A stretch of DNA of 64,000 bases from positions 1,031,948-1,095,947 of the forward strand of contig NZ_BHXQ01000001.1 in assembly GCF_003990915.1 (NCBI RefSeq), written 5' to 3'. Position numbers and translations under genes: made by a program. The notes beneath the pieces were generated by a model. That model was not told the origin of the DNA and ran no database searches. It was given only the letters and a program-made list of their open reading frames with translations. The DNA comes from Chryseotalea sanaruensis (GTDB lineage Bacteria; Bacteroidota; Bacteroidia; Cytophagales; Cyclobacteriaceae). Positions 36,399 through 44,106 of this stretch are shown piece after piece; positions within the stretch are counted from its first letter, which is position 1, and every line of letters begins with the position of its first letter.

Positions 36399-37520
36399 TC
36401 AGTCCTTGAATACATCTATGGCTGGAAGAACTTTGTTATCAAAATTGAATAACGCCATGTTTTCCCAAGCTGAACCGTTGCTAGCCTCATCGCCACGATA
36501 AGCCACCCATTCAGGTGCCCAATAAGCAAAGCCAATAGCTCTATCCGTTTTTATTATCATCGACTTCACTTTCAACATAAAGGCCTTCTGCCCTTCCGGA
36601 CTTGCTGGGTAACCAGTTACCAAATGGCCAGGCTCTCCAATAAGATTATTAGTCCAGTCATTCCATTGCAGTGTAAAAGGATACGCTGTTTCAGCAAGTA
36701 CAATATCCTTCTCATTTGTGCGACTTATTCTCGCGATTGCACTTTCCACCTCAATCAAATTTTTAGAATGCCAACGTGGATAGTAAGACAAGGCAATGAT
36801 ATCGTAATCTACTTGTTGGTTTTTGAGGATTGCATAAAACCAATCAGCATCAACACCGGCATAGTGCATCATTATCTTAGTTGTTGACGATACATCTCTT
36901 ACGGCTTCTACACCACGCTTTAAAAAAGTAATAAAGTTAGCGCTGTTCGCCTCTGCTCCCTCAGGCCAAATCAAACCACCGTTTATCTCATTACCTATTT
37001 GTATGTACTCGGGTGATAAACGTTGCATGACTTTTTTAGTGTAATTGTAAACGCTATCAGATAGACCTTGAAGGTTGGCACTTTGCCAGGCTTGTGGTTT
37101 AGTCTGACTACCTGGATCAGCCCAAGTATCTGAGTAGTGAAGTGTGATCCAGATTTTAAATCCCTTTGCTTTAGCTTCTGATGCGAACGCTGCCACCTCC
37201 TCTAATGAAGATCTTCCATCGGCAGGAGTATGCCACACACGTAAACGCAATGTATTACAGCCTGATTCTTTAAGAATGTCCAGCACATCTGCAGGTAAGT
37301 TTTGAGCATTATAAAAAATAGTCCCCTCTTCTCTTATCTCTGGTAAGAAAGAAACATCCGCTGCTTTAATCAAATCCTTTTGAACAGGTTCTACAACAGC
37401 ATCATTAGGTTCATCAGAGCAGGCTGATAAAGAAATGCATATCATTAACAGCAACGGAAGAAATTTAATGCTCATCATAAGATTTCTTATTTTTTGAAGT
37501 ATGCAGAGTCTATGGCTCAT
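36399..37520 (-). CDS. GH53 arabinogalactan endo-beta-1,4-galactanase, lipoprotein
   Basis: 373 residues. A lipoprotein signal (IKFLPLLLMICISLSAC) precedes a (beta/alpha)8 GH53 domain: AADVSFLPEIREEGTIFY, CNTLRLRVWHTPADG, WITLHYSDTWADPGSQTKP, YIQIGNEINGG (acid/base Glu) and IVLAETAYPFTLQW (nucleophile Glu). It cleaves beta-1,4-galactan side chains of pectin at the cell surface. ATG at 37520 overlaps the riboflavin synthase stop (ATGA); starts at 37478/37475 give a more usual signal peptide. It stands outside any visible SusC/SusD locus. Confidence 0.92.
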   Translation of the reverse strand: MSHRLCILQKIRNLMMSIKFLPLLLMICISLSACSDEPNDAVVEPVQKDLIKAADVSFLPEIREEGTIFYNAQNLPADVLDILKESGCNTLRLRVWHTPADGRSSLEEVAAFASEAKAKGFKIWITLHYSDTWADPGSQTKPQAWQSANLQGLSDSVYNYTKKVMQRLSPEYIQIGNEINGGLIWPEGAEANSANFITFLKRGVEAVRDVSSTTKIMMHYAGVDADWFYAILKNQQVDYDIIALSYYPRWHSKNLIEVESAIARISRTNEKDIVLAETAYPFTLQWNDWTNNLIGEPGHLVTGYPASPEGQKAFMLKVKSMIIKTDRAIGFAYWAPEWVAYRGDEASNGSAWENMALFNFDNKVLPAIDVFKD

Positions 37521-38101
37521 TTACCCAAAAGCCTCTTCACATATTTACCAATTATATCAAATTCTAAGTTAACAACATGTCCGGGCCTTAAATGTTTAAA
37601 AGTGGTATTTTCGTAAGTGTAAGGTATAATGGCCACACGAAAACTCCTTGCTGAAGAATTAAAACAAGTCAAGCTAACACCATTAATACAAATCGAGCCT
37701 TTCTCTACAGTTACATTACCATCAGCAGCATCGTATTCAAAATCAAAAAGCCAACTGCCATTTTCATCCTGTACGCTTTTACAAACAGCCACCTGGTCTA
37801 CGTGTCCTTGTACGATGTGCCCGTCAAAGCGACCATTGGCTACCATGCATCTTTCCAGATTAACGATGTCATGCTGAATAAGCTGGCCCAGGTTAGTTTT
37901 TTTTAAGGTTTCGTCAATGGCAGTAACCCAATGGCTATTGGTTTCAAGGGCTGTAACTGTAAGACAGACCCCATTATGCGAAACACTTTGATCCACCTTT
38001 AATTCATGGCTAATAGCGCTTTCCATTAAAAAATGATAGTTACTACCCTCCTGTCTGATCTCCTTAACCCTTGCTGTAGCCTCAATTATTCCTGTAAACA
38101 T
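37517..38101 (-). CDS. ribE: Riboflavin synthase (alpha subunit type)
   Basis: 194 residues from the conserved start MFTGIIEATARVKEI (ATG at 38101); five codons upstream are not conserved. Two lumazine-binding domains are visible: one with SVSHNGVCLTVT and one with GHIVQGHVDQVA, KGSICINGVSLTC and the end FDIIGKYVKRLL. It dismutates two 6,7-dimethyl-8-ribityllumazine molecules to riboflavin. Its stop overlaps the GH53 start by 4 bp. Confidence 0.96.
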   Translation of the reverse strand: MFTGIIEATARVKEIRQEGSNYHFLMESAISHELKVDQSVSHNGVCLTVTALETNSHWVTAIDETLKKTNLGQLIQHDIVNLERCMVANGRFDGHIVQGHVDQVAVCKSVQDENGSWLFDFEYDAADGNVTVEKGSICINGVSLTCFNSSARSFRVAIIPYTYENTTFKHLRPGHVVNLEFDIIGKYVKRLLGK

Positions 38102-38141
38102 ATGCGAAATTAGCACGATTTAGCCTTTTTAAAAATAATTT

Positions 38142-38166
38142 GGTTTATAATATAAACCAGTTTATG
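38142..38166. promoter_or_regulatory. Palindromic operator-like element, copy 1
   Basis: GGTTTATA-A-TATAAACC is a perfect 17-bp palindrome, followed by AGTTTAT. The 24-bp stretch from 38143 recurs with one change at 39067-39090. It lies 21 bp before the first gene of the 38-43 kb cluster, which contains a winged-helix regulator. Confidence 0.6.
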
Positions 38167-38186
38167 TTTACATCGTTAATACGATT

Positions 38187-38759
38187 ATGGAAAGCGAGAA
38201 TAAAAACCTTAGTCCGGAGCAAAGCCTCGACCTTATTGCCAGCATGATCAGGCAAACACAAGGAAATGTAAGTAGCGGCAGCTTCTACTTTTTATTATGG
38301 GGTTGGGTAATTACCCTTTGCAATTTTGGTATGTACATTTTAGCAAAATTTTACTCGCCTTCTAATGCAGCATTTATTTGGACACTAACTATACCAGCCT
38401 GGATAATTACTATGATTTATGCCAGCCGACAAGACAAAACAAGATCAATTACCACACACTTGGATAAGATAAGTATGTGGTTATGGATTGCGTTGGGTAT
38501 TACCATACTCCCTTCATGGATATTTGGTTCCGTTATAGATTGGCGTGTAAATGCACTTGTGTTAATGCCAGTTGGCATGGCCACGTTTGTGTCAGGTATT
38601 ATTATTCGCTTTAAGCCGCTTTTGTTTGGCGGTATCACCTTCTGGATAGCCGGAACCTTATGTTTTATTGTGTCGCCTCTTGATCAGTATTTGATTGGTG
38701 GTGTTGCCATGATCTTTGGTTATCTGTTACCAGGCTATATGTTGAGAAGTAAAAAATAA
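38187..38759 (+). CDS. Multi-pass membrane protein, first gene of regulator cluster
   Basis: 190 residues with a soluble ~30-residue N-terminus (LSPEQSLDLIASMIRQTQGN) and about five membrane segments. Related proteins of unknown function are commonly encoded just upstream of a small winged-helix regulator in Bacteroidota, as here (6 bp gap). It may sense or anchor something for that regulator, but this is inference. Confidence 0.75.
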   Translation: MESENKNLSPEQSLDLIASMIRQTQGNVSSGSFYFLLWGWVITLCNFGMYILAKFYSPSNAAFIWTLTIPAWIITMIYASRQDKTRSITTHLDKISMWLWIALGITILPSWIFGSVIDWRVNALVLMPVGMATFVSGIIIRFKPLLFGGITFWIAGTLCFIVSPLDQYLIGGVAMIFGYLLPGYMLRSKK

Positions 38760-38765
38760 GCGACC

Positions 38766-39050
38766 ATGTTGAAAGAACTTGATCCACTTCTTCATTCTCA
38801 ATTAAGATTAGGTGTTATGTCTATACTAATGAGTGTCGAATCTGCTGAGTTTACTTTTCTGAAAGAGAAAACAAATTCAACAGCAGGCAACCTGAGTGTG
38901 CAACTTGATAAACTTTCGGAAGCCGGATATATTACGATTGAAAAATCATTCAATGGTAAGAAACCATTAACTACCTGTAGAATAAACCGCAAAGGCATGA
39001 AGGCATTTGAAGATTATGTAAATGCTTTGAAGGATTATATCAAAAAATAA
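38766..39050 (+). CDS. Small winged-helix transcriptional regulator (HTH_34 type)
   Basis: 94 residues, a single winged helix: LHSQLRLGVMSILMS, FTFLKEKTNSTAGNLSVQLDKLSEAGYI (recognition helix) and wing EKSFNGKKPLTTCRINRKG. This is the DNA-binding family found alone in many Bacteroidota. The two near-identical palindromes at 38142 and 39067 bracket the membrane-protein/regulator pair and are likely its binding sites, giving autoregulation and control of the downstream genes. Confidence 0.88.
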   Translation: MLKELDPLLHSQLRLGVMSILMSVESAEFTFLKEKTNSTAGNLSVQLDKLSEAGYITIEKSFNGKKPLTTCRINRKGMKAFEDYVNALKDYIKK

Positions 39051-39066
39051 TTTTTTTGAGTTTCAA

Positions 39067-39090
39067 GTTTATAAAATAAACCAGTTTATA
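39067..39090. promoter_or_regulatory. Palindromic operator-like element, copy 2
   Basis: GTTTAT-AAA-ATAAAC followed by CAGTTTAT; 23 of 24 bases match the element at 38143-38166. It lies 3 bp before the next gene start, in the 43-bp gap after the regulator gene, and overlaps the likely ribosome-binding region. Confidence 0.58.
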
Positions 39091-39093
39091 ATT

Positions 39094-39618
39094 ATGAAAA
39101 ATTTACTCTCACTCTTCCTGTTGGTAATAAGTTTACAACAGGTATCTGCACAACGACCTGATGTTTCAGCACGCTGCAAACAAGAAATGAAAAAGCTTGT
39201 TTATATGGCGGGCGACTGGAAAGGAGAAGCCAACATTCGCGACCAAAGCGGTGTACTTAAAGTTGCACAAACGGAACATATCGAATTTAAGCTAGATAGT
39301 CTTGTGTTAAATATTGAAGGAATTGGTCGTGAAGGAGAAAAAATTACCTTTCACGCTTTGGCTAACATTAACTATGATGTTACCACACAAGCCTTTCAAT
39401 TTAGATCTTATGTAAAAGAAGGTTTCAGCACCAATGCATACTTCAAGATTTTAGAAGAGAATAAGTTTGAATGGGGTTTTGATATTCCATCAGGTGGAAA
39501 ATCGCGTTATACGATCATCCTCAATCCCTCAACCAAAACATGGAAAGAAGTCGGTGAATACTCACGCGATGGACAACAGTGGTACAATTTTATAGAGATG
39601 AATCTTACCAAAATTTAA
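39094..39618 (+). CDS. Exported DUF1579-like beta-barrel protein
   Basis: 174 residues with signal peptide (LLSLFLLVISLQQVSAQ). The mature part (KLVYMAGDWKGEANIRD, EHIEFKLDSLVLNIEGIGRE, FRSYVKEG, EWGFDIPSGGKSRYTIIL, TWKEVGEYSRDGQQW) has the pattern of small lipocalin/nitrobindin-like barrels of the DUF1579 type. Ligand and role are unknown. It is directly behind the second palindrome and so probably controlled by the neighbouring regulator. Confidence 0.7.
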   Translation: MKNLLSLFLLVISLQQVSAQRPDVSARCKQEMKKLVYMAGDWKGEANIRDQSGVLKVAQTEHIEFKLDSLVLNIEGIGREGEKITFHALANINYDVTTQAFQFRSYVKEGFSTNAYFKILEENKFEWGFDIPSGGKSRYTIILNPSTKTWKEVGEYSRDGQQWYNFIEMNLTKI

Positions 39619-39648
39619 GACTCCGTTCAATTTCAAATTTCAAATTAT

Positions 39649-40209
39649 ATGAATCTCGATCAACAACGCGAAGAATTCAAACGCAGACGGTTTCTTGCTA
39701 TGCCCCTTGCCGGAACGGTAGCATGGATGGTGATTGGTATAGGTAGTTTATTCTTAATTCCTGCCGGCCTCGTTTGGTTAACATTTATTGCAACAGGCTG
39801 CATAGCCTACCTGGGAATTATGCTTTCCAAACTCACAGGCGAAAATTTTACAGATAAGAATAAACCTAAAAACACTTTTGATACGCTCTTCTTTTATTCA
39901 GTAGGCATGTCGCTGCTGGTATACGCCATCGCGATTCCATTTTTCATGATTGATTATACCACTTTGCCTTTTACCGTTGGCATTCTTGCGGGGCTTATGT
40001 GGTTACCTGTGTCTTGGATTATTCAACATTGGATTGGTCTTTTCCACGCCATCAGCAGAACACTTCTATTGGTTGCCGTATACTTTCTCTTCCCTGACCA
40101 GCGGTTTCTGGCAAGTGCCATTGTTGTTGTGAGTATTTATCTGATCACTATTGTTGTGTTAGAAAAACGTTGGAAAGCAGTTAACCAAATTAAAATATCG
40201 CTTAGTTAA
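39649..40209 (+). CDS. Multi-pass membrane protein (DUF7010-like)
   Basis: 186 residues, about six hydrophobic segments after a charged N-terminus (NLDQQREEFKRRRF). Motifs such as MPLAGTVAWMVIGIG and WIIQHWIGLFHAISRT resemble the DUF7010 family of Bacteroidota membrane proteins. No function is known. It is 30 bp after the preceding gene and 12 bp before the TPR gene, so probably in the same operon. Confidence 0.72.
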   Translation: MNLDQQREEFKRRRFLAMPLAGTVAWMVIGIGSLFLIPAGLVWLTFIATGCIAYLGIMLSKLTGENFTDKNKPKNTFDTLFFYSVGMSLLVYAIAIPFFMIDYTTLPFTVGILAGLMWLPVSWIIQHWIGLFHAISRTLLLVAVYFLFPDQRFLASAIVVVSIYLITIVVLEKRWKAVNQIKISLS

Positions 40210-40221
40210 AAACATACTATT

Positions 40222-40968
40222 ATGAAAACTATAATATTAATTACAAGTTTATTGTTCTCTTTCAATGTCTTAACCGCACAATACGAGCTTAACAAATTAC
40301 TGTACCGTGCCTACCTACAGAATACCTCCAGCACACAAGCAGAATTAAAGCAGGCTGAAATTAAACACCGCGAATCAGTTAAAGCTGATCCTAAAAATAC
40401 AAGCAAACGCTATACGCTGGCTTTTATACAATGGAGTTTGCTAAACGCAAGTATGAGAACCCAAGATGAAACACTATTTGATGACTACTACGATGCATTG
40501 ATAGACAACCTTGATGAACTATTAGACATTGATAATAAACATGCCGAAGCATACGCTTTACAATCTTCTGCTTATGGATTAAAGATTAGTTATAGTCCGA
40601 TGCAGGGTATGTTTCTTGGTCCTAAGAGTAGTAGTATTATTGAAAAAGCAAAAAAAATAAATCCTAACTCTGCGCTGGTTTGGAAAATCTATGCCGGATC
40701 AAAACTATTCACACCTGAAATGTGGGGTGGTGATGTTAAAGAAGCAATTAAAGCTTTTGAGACTTCTGTTAAACTTTACGAATCAAAACCGGAATCTCTT
40801 CCTGAAAATTGGCAATACCTGGATGCCTTGGCATTTCTTGGGCAGGCATATATAAAAGATGAACAACCTAAAAAAGCAATTGTCATTTACGATAAAGCCT
40901 TACAGGTAGAACCAGAGTTCAATTATGTAAAGAAGTCGTTATTACCAAAAGCCAAAGCCATTCAATAA
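40222..40968 (+). CDS. Exported TPR-containing protein
   Basis: 248 residues: signal peptide (IILITSLLFSFNVLTAQ) then helical repeats including LDIDNKHAEAYALQSSAYGLKI and a C-terminal TPR (DALAFLGQAYIKDEQPKKAIVIYDKALQVEPEF). Probably a periplasmic scaffold. It ends 2 bp before the TonB-dependent receptor gene, which suggests the two products work together at the outer membrane. Confidence 0.8.
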   Translation: MKTIILITSLLFSFNVLTAQYELNKLLYRAYLQNTSSTQAELKQAEIKHRESVKADPKNTSKRYTLAFIQWSLLNASMRTQDETLFDDYYDALIDNLDELLDIDNKHAEAYALQSSAYGLKISYSPMQGMFLGPKSSSIIEKAKKINPNSALVWKIYAGSKLFTPEMWGGDVKEAIKAFETSVKLYESKPESLPENWQYLDALAFLGQAYIKDEQPKKAIVIYDKALQVEPEFNYVKKSLLPKAKAIQ

Positions 40969-40970
40969 AA

Positions 40971-43082
40971 ATGAGAATCCTTCTGCTCCTCTTGTTGATT
41001 CAGTTTTCGTCTCAAATACTGTATGCACAATGTTCAAATGTTACAGGCTCTGTACTAGATACTGAGACAGAAGCTGTGCTACCTGGTGCAACTGTATATC
41101 ATTTGAGTGATTATCAAAAAGGAACAACAACAGATATTAATGGTGTATTTAGTTTAGTGGCTAACGTTAACAATCAAATTAAAATAAGTTTTATTGGCTA
41201 CGAAACTCAGACCATAATTGTTGATAGTACTTGTACAGCATTGGTAAGATTAGCACCCCTGGCCACTAATCTTAGTGAAATGACAATACGAGCTGAGCGC
41301 TTGGTAGCAGAAGGATTTACCATCACTAAACTTTCTAAACTAAACATTTACACTAACCCCGGTGCCAAAGCAGATCCGTTGTTGGCCGTAAATACTTTGC
41401 CTGCAGCCACAACGTTAGATGAATCTGCAAACATCAGTCTACGTGGTGCAGACCCTTCAGAAACCGGGATTTTTCTGAATAATGTACCTATTAATGATGC
41501 CGTACGGTATGCACAGCTAAACGGTATCGGCACTTTCAGTATTTTCAATACGGCTATTATCAATCAAATGTTGGTTTACCCGGGCAACCCACCATTAGAA
41601 TATGGCAACACAACCTCAGGATTGATTGCTTTAAGCACCGATGAGCAAGTACCAAAGCAGAACACAAATTCTATCACGCTTTCATTAGCCAATATAGGAT
41701 TCTTAAGTAGTCGAAAGCTTACAGAAAAATCAGCCCTGACTACCTTTACAAACATTCAACCTTCTGCTGGCATAAAATTTATCAATCCAACTTCCTTAGA
41801 AAGATTAAAGCGATTTAATACAATTGATCTTGGACTTCATTATCTGAATCGGTTAAGTGAGCGAACGCTCTTAAAAGTATTCAGTTACAGTAATGCTGAG
41901 TCTTTCAGCTATGAAACGCGTCAGGCCACTTTCAACGGAAATTTCGACCAGGAAAAATGGAGAACGCTTCTAATTGCAAACTTACGTCATCGGTTAAAAT
42001 ACGGAGAACTATCGTTTAACAATGGTGTTAATGCTTCTTCTAGTAAATTTCAATTAAGTATTATCGACACCAAACTTAAATTACAGGATTATTATTCAAG
42101 TCTGACCTATCAGTATGCTTGGAAATTACTAGAAGTAAAAACGGGTATAACGTATGACTATCGATCAACCAATTTCTCAGGAGCAGTACCGCTTTATGGA
42201 TTTGCGATGGGTGAAGAACATCCTACTTTTAGTCTTTCCTCATCACAAACTGCACAGACACCTGAAGCTTTTGTGTATGCTAATTATCATGTAAGCGAAA
42301 AATGGCAAGTGGGTGCTGGTCTCAGAAAAAATGCTTTTGCAAAAAAGCAAAACGATTATTTAAGTAGTCAGATCAATGTTTCTTATCAACCCGCAGCGTA
42401 CTGGAATATCATACTTTCTGCTGGTAATTATAATAAAATAACTATTTCACAGGAAGACTATTCGCAATTACTACATTTCGAAAGCAAACAGTATTCGGTA
42501 GATATTTCTCGCAAAAGCAGCAGATTTGAAAATAGTTTATCATTGTATTATAAAGCGGGAAGCAGAAATGAATTACAAACTTTAGTTAAAGGAATAGAGT
42601 TTTATAGTCGCTACCAATTACCTCAAAAGATTCGAATTGACTTAGCTTTTACATCACTGGATGCCTCACAAAAAGCCATCCAATCTAACAGACTCTCGTC
42701 ACGTTACGATATCAATTATATTATCAGAAATACTGTTGAATATAAATTCTTCTCTACCTGGACAATTGCTGCTGTTTTAATGAGGAGACAAGGAAGTTTC
42801 TATGATCCAGTCAGCCAAACAAACTATCGTGCTGATTTAAATGCTTATGAACCTGGTTATGGTAATACGCAACGACTACCAGATTATTATCAAATGGATA
42901 TGAGTTTAACTAAACTATTGCTCTTAGGAAAGAAGGGCACTGCAGTTATCTTTCTTAGTACCGGAAACGTTCCTGATTTTCAAAATGTAAGAAGTTACAC
43001 GTACAATTTCGATTACACAGAAAAGAGTCAGGAGTTGTTTTCGTTGCGCACATTTTATGCTGGCCTTATATTGAATTTTTGA
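40971..43082 (+). CDS. TonB-dependent outer-membrane receptor with carboxypeptidase-like domain
   Basis: 703 residues. Signal peptide (ILLLLLLIQFSSQILYAQ), a CarboxypepD_reg-like domain (about 20-105: VTGSVLDTETEAVLPGATVY, SFIGYETQTIIV), a plug (SLRGADPSETGIFLNNVPI, about 155-175) and a beta barrel to the end (final strand TFYAGLILNF). It is not followed by a SusD partner and is shorter than typical SusC proteins (about 1000 aa), so a siderophore, metal or small-molecule substrate is more likely than glycan. It is the last gene of the co-directional 38-43 kb cluster. Confidence 0.88.
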   Translation: MRILLLLLLIQFSSQILYAQCSNVTGSVLDTETEAVLPGATVYHLSDYQKGTTTDINGVFSLVANVNNQIKISFIGYETQTIIVDSTCTALVRLAPLATNLSEMTIRAERLVAEGFTITKLSKLNIYTNPGAKADPLLAVNTLPAATTLDESANISLRGADPSETGIFLNNVPINDAVRYAQLNGIGTFSIFNTAIINQMLVYPGNPPLEYGNTTSGLIALSTDEQVPKQNTNSITLSLANIGFLSSRKLTEKSALTTFTNIQPSAGIKFINPTSLERLKRFNTIDLGLHYLNRLSERTLLKVFSYSNAESFSYETRQATFNGNFDQEKWRTLLIANLRHRLKYGELSFNNGVNASSSKFQLSIIDTKLKLQDYYSSLTYQYAWKLLEVKTGITYDYRSTNFSGAVPLYGFAMGEEHPTFSLSSSQTAQTPEAFVYANYHVSEKWQVGAGLRKNAFAKKQNDYLSSQINVSYQPAAYWNIILSAGNYNKITISQEDYSQLLHFESKQYSVDISRKSSRFENSLSLYYKAGSRNELQTLVKGIEFYSRYQLPQKIRIDLAFTSLDASQKAIQSNRLSSRYDINYIIRNTVEYKFFSTWTIAAVLMRRQGSFYDPVSQTNYRADLNAYEPGYGNTQRLPDYYQMDMSLTKLLLLGKKGTAVIFLSTGNVPDFQNVRSYTYNFDYTEKSQELFSLRTFYAGLILNF

Positions 43083-43176
43083 AGTCACATCAATGATTAA
43101 AATAGAACTATTTAAGGGCTAATATTCCCTGTTTACTTCTCTATTTACATTAACTTTACCAATCAATTTTGTTCGT

Positions 43177-44082
43177 ATGGAATTTGGTAAAGTAGATCCT
43201 GCTGATCTTGATAAAATAGATTTTAAATTGCCACCAGATCATGCTGACACGATAGCCATTTTAGCCAAGGCAAAAAAAGTGAATACGCAGATTTATATTG
43301 GCTGTGCCAAATGGGGCAGAAAAGATTGGGTAGGTAAACTCTATCCGCCCAAAACCAAAGAAGCTGATTTTCTGGTGCACTATGCAAAACACTTCAACTG
43401 CATAGAACTGAACGCTACCTTCTACAGAATGCCCACACCTGTTCAGATAAAAATCTGGAAAAGTAAAGTCGGAAAAGACTTTAAGTTTTGCCCTAAGTTT
43501 GTAGATCAGATTACGCATTTACGCAGACTCAAAAATGTAAAAGAAATTACCGATCAGTTTTTAGAAGCCATTTATGAGTTCGGAGAAAATCTTGGGCCAA
43601 TCTTTTTAATGCCACACCCACAGATGGGACCCAAAGCGCTAGATACATTACAAGCTTTTATTGAATCACTCCCAGAAGAAGTGGAGTTATTTACAGAATT
43701 CAGGCATCCCGAATGGTTCAGTAATCAGCAGGCATTTGATCAGGTTTACGATGTACTTAAAAAACAAAAATCAGGTGCCATTATCACCGATGCCAGCGGC
43801 AGAAGAGATTGTGTGCACATGCGACTAAGTACGCCAGAAGCTTTTATCCGTTTTGTTGGCAATGGTCTGCATCCAACAGACTATACACGTATTAATGACT
43901 GGGTGCAGCGAATGAAACAATGGAAAGATCAAGGTATACAGCGCATCTGGTTTTTTATGCATCAACATGAAGAACTACATTCGCCAGAACTGTGTCGCTA
44001 TTTAATTCCCGAAATCAATAAGCATTGTGGAACAAATATTAAAGGAATCAATTTTATTGATGATCAAAATCTGTTTAATTAA
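43177..44082 (+). CDS. DUF72-family TIM-barrel protein
   Basis: 301 residues. The DUF72 signature is clear: YIGCAKWGRKDWVGKLYPPKTKEADFL, FNCIELNATFYRMPTP, FCPKFVDQITHLRRL, EFRHPEWF and MRLSTPEAFIRFVGN. It has a TIM-barrel fold of unknown activity. Single gene, 94 bp after the receptor, converging on the histidine kinase gene at 44107. Confidence 0.92.
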   Translation: MEFGKVDPADLDKIDFKLPPDHADTIAILAKAKKVNTQIYIGCAKWGRKDWVGKLYPPKTKEADFLVHYAKHFNCIELNATFYRMPTPVQIKIWKSKVGKDFKFCPKFVDQITHLRRLKNVKEITDQFLEAIYEFGENLGPIFLMPHPQMGPKALDTLQAFIESLPEEVELFTEFRHPEWFSNQQAFDQVYDVLKKQKSGAIITDASGRRDCVHMRLSTPEAFIRFVGNGLHPTDYTRINDWVQRMKQWKDQGIQRIWFFMHQHEELHSPELCRYLIPEINKHCGTNIKGINFIDDQNLFN

Positions 44083-44106
44083 AACCTTTCTAAGCATTTT
44101 TTCTTG

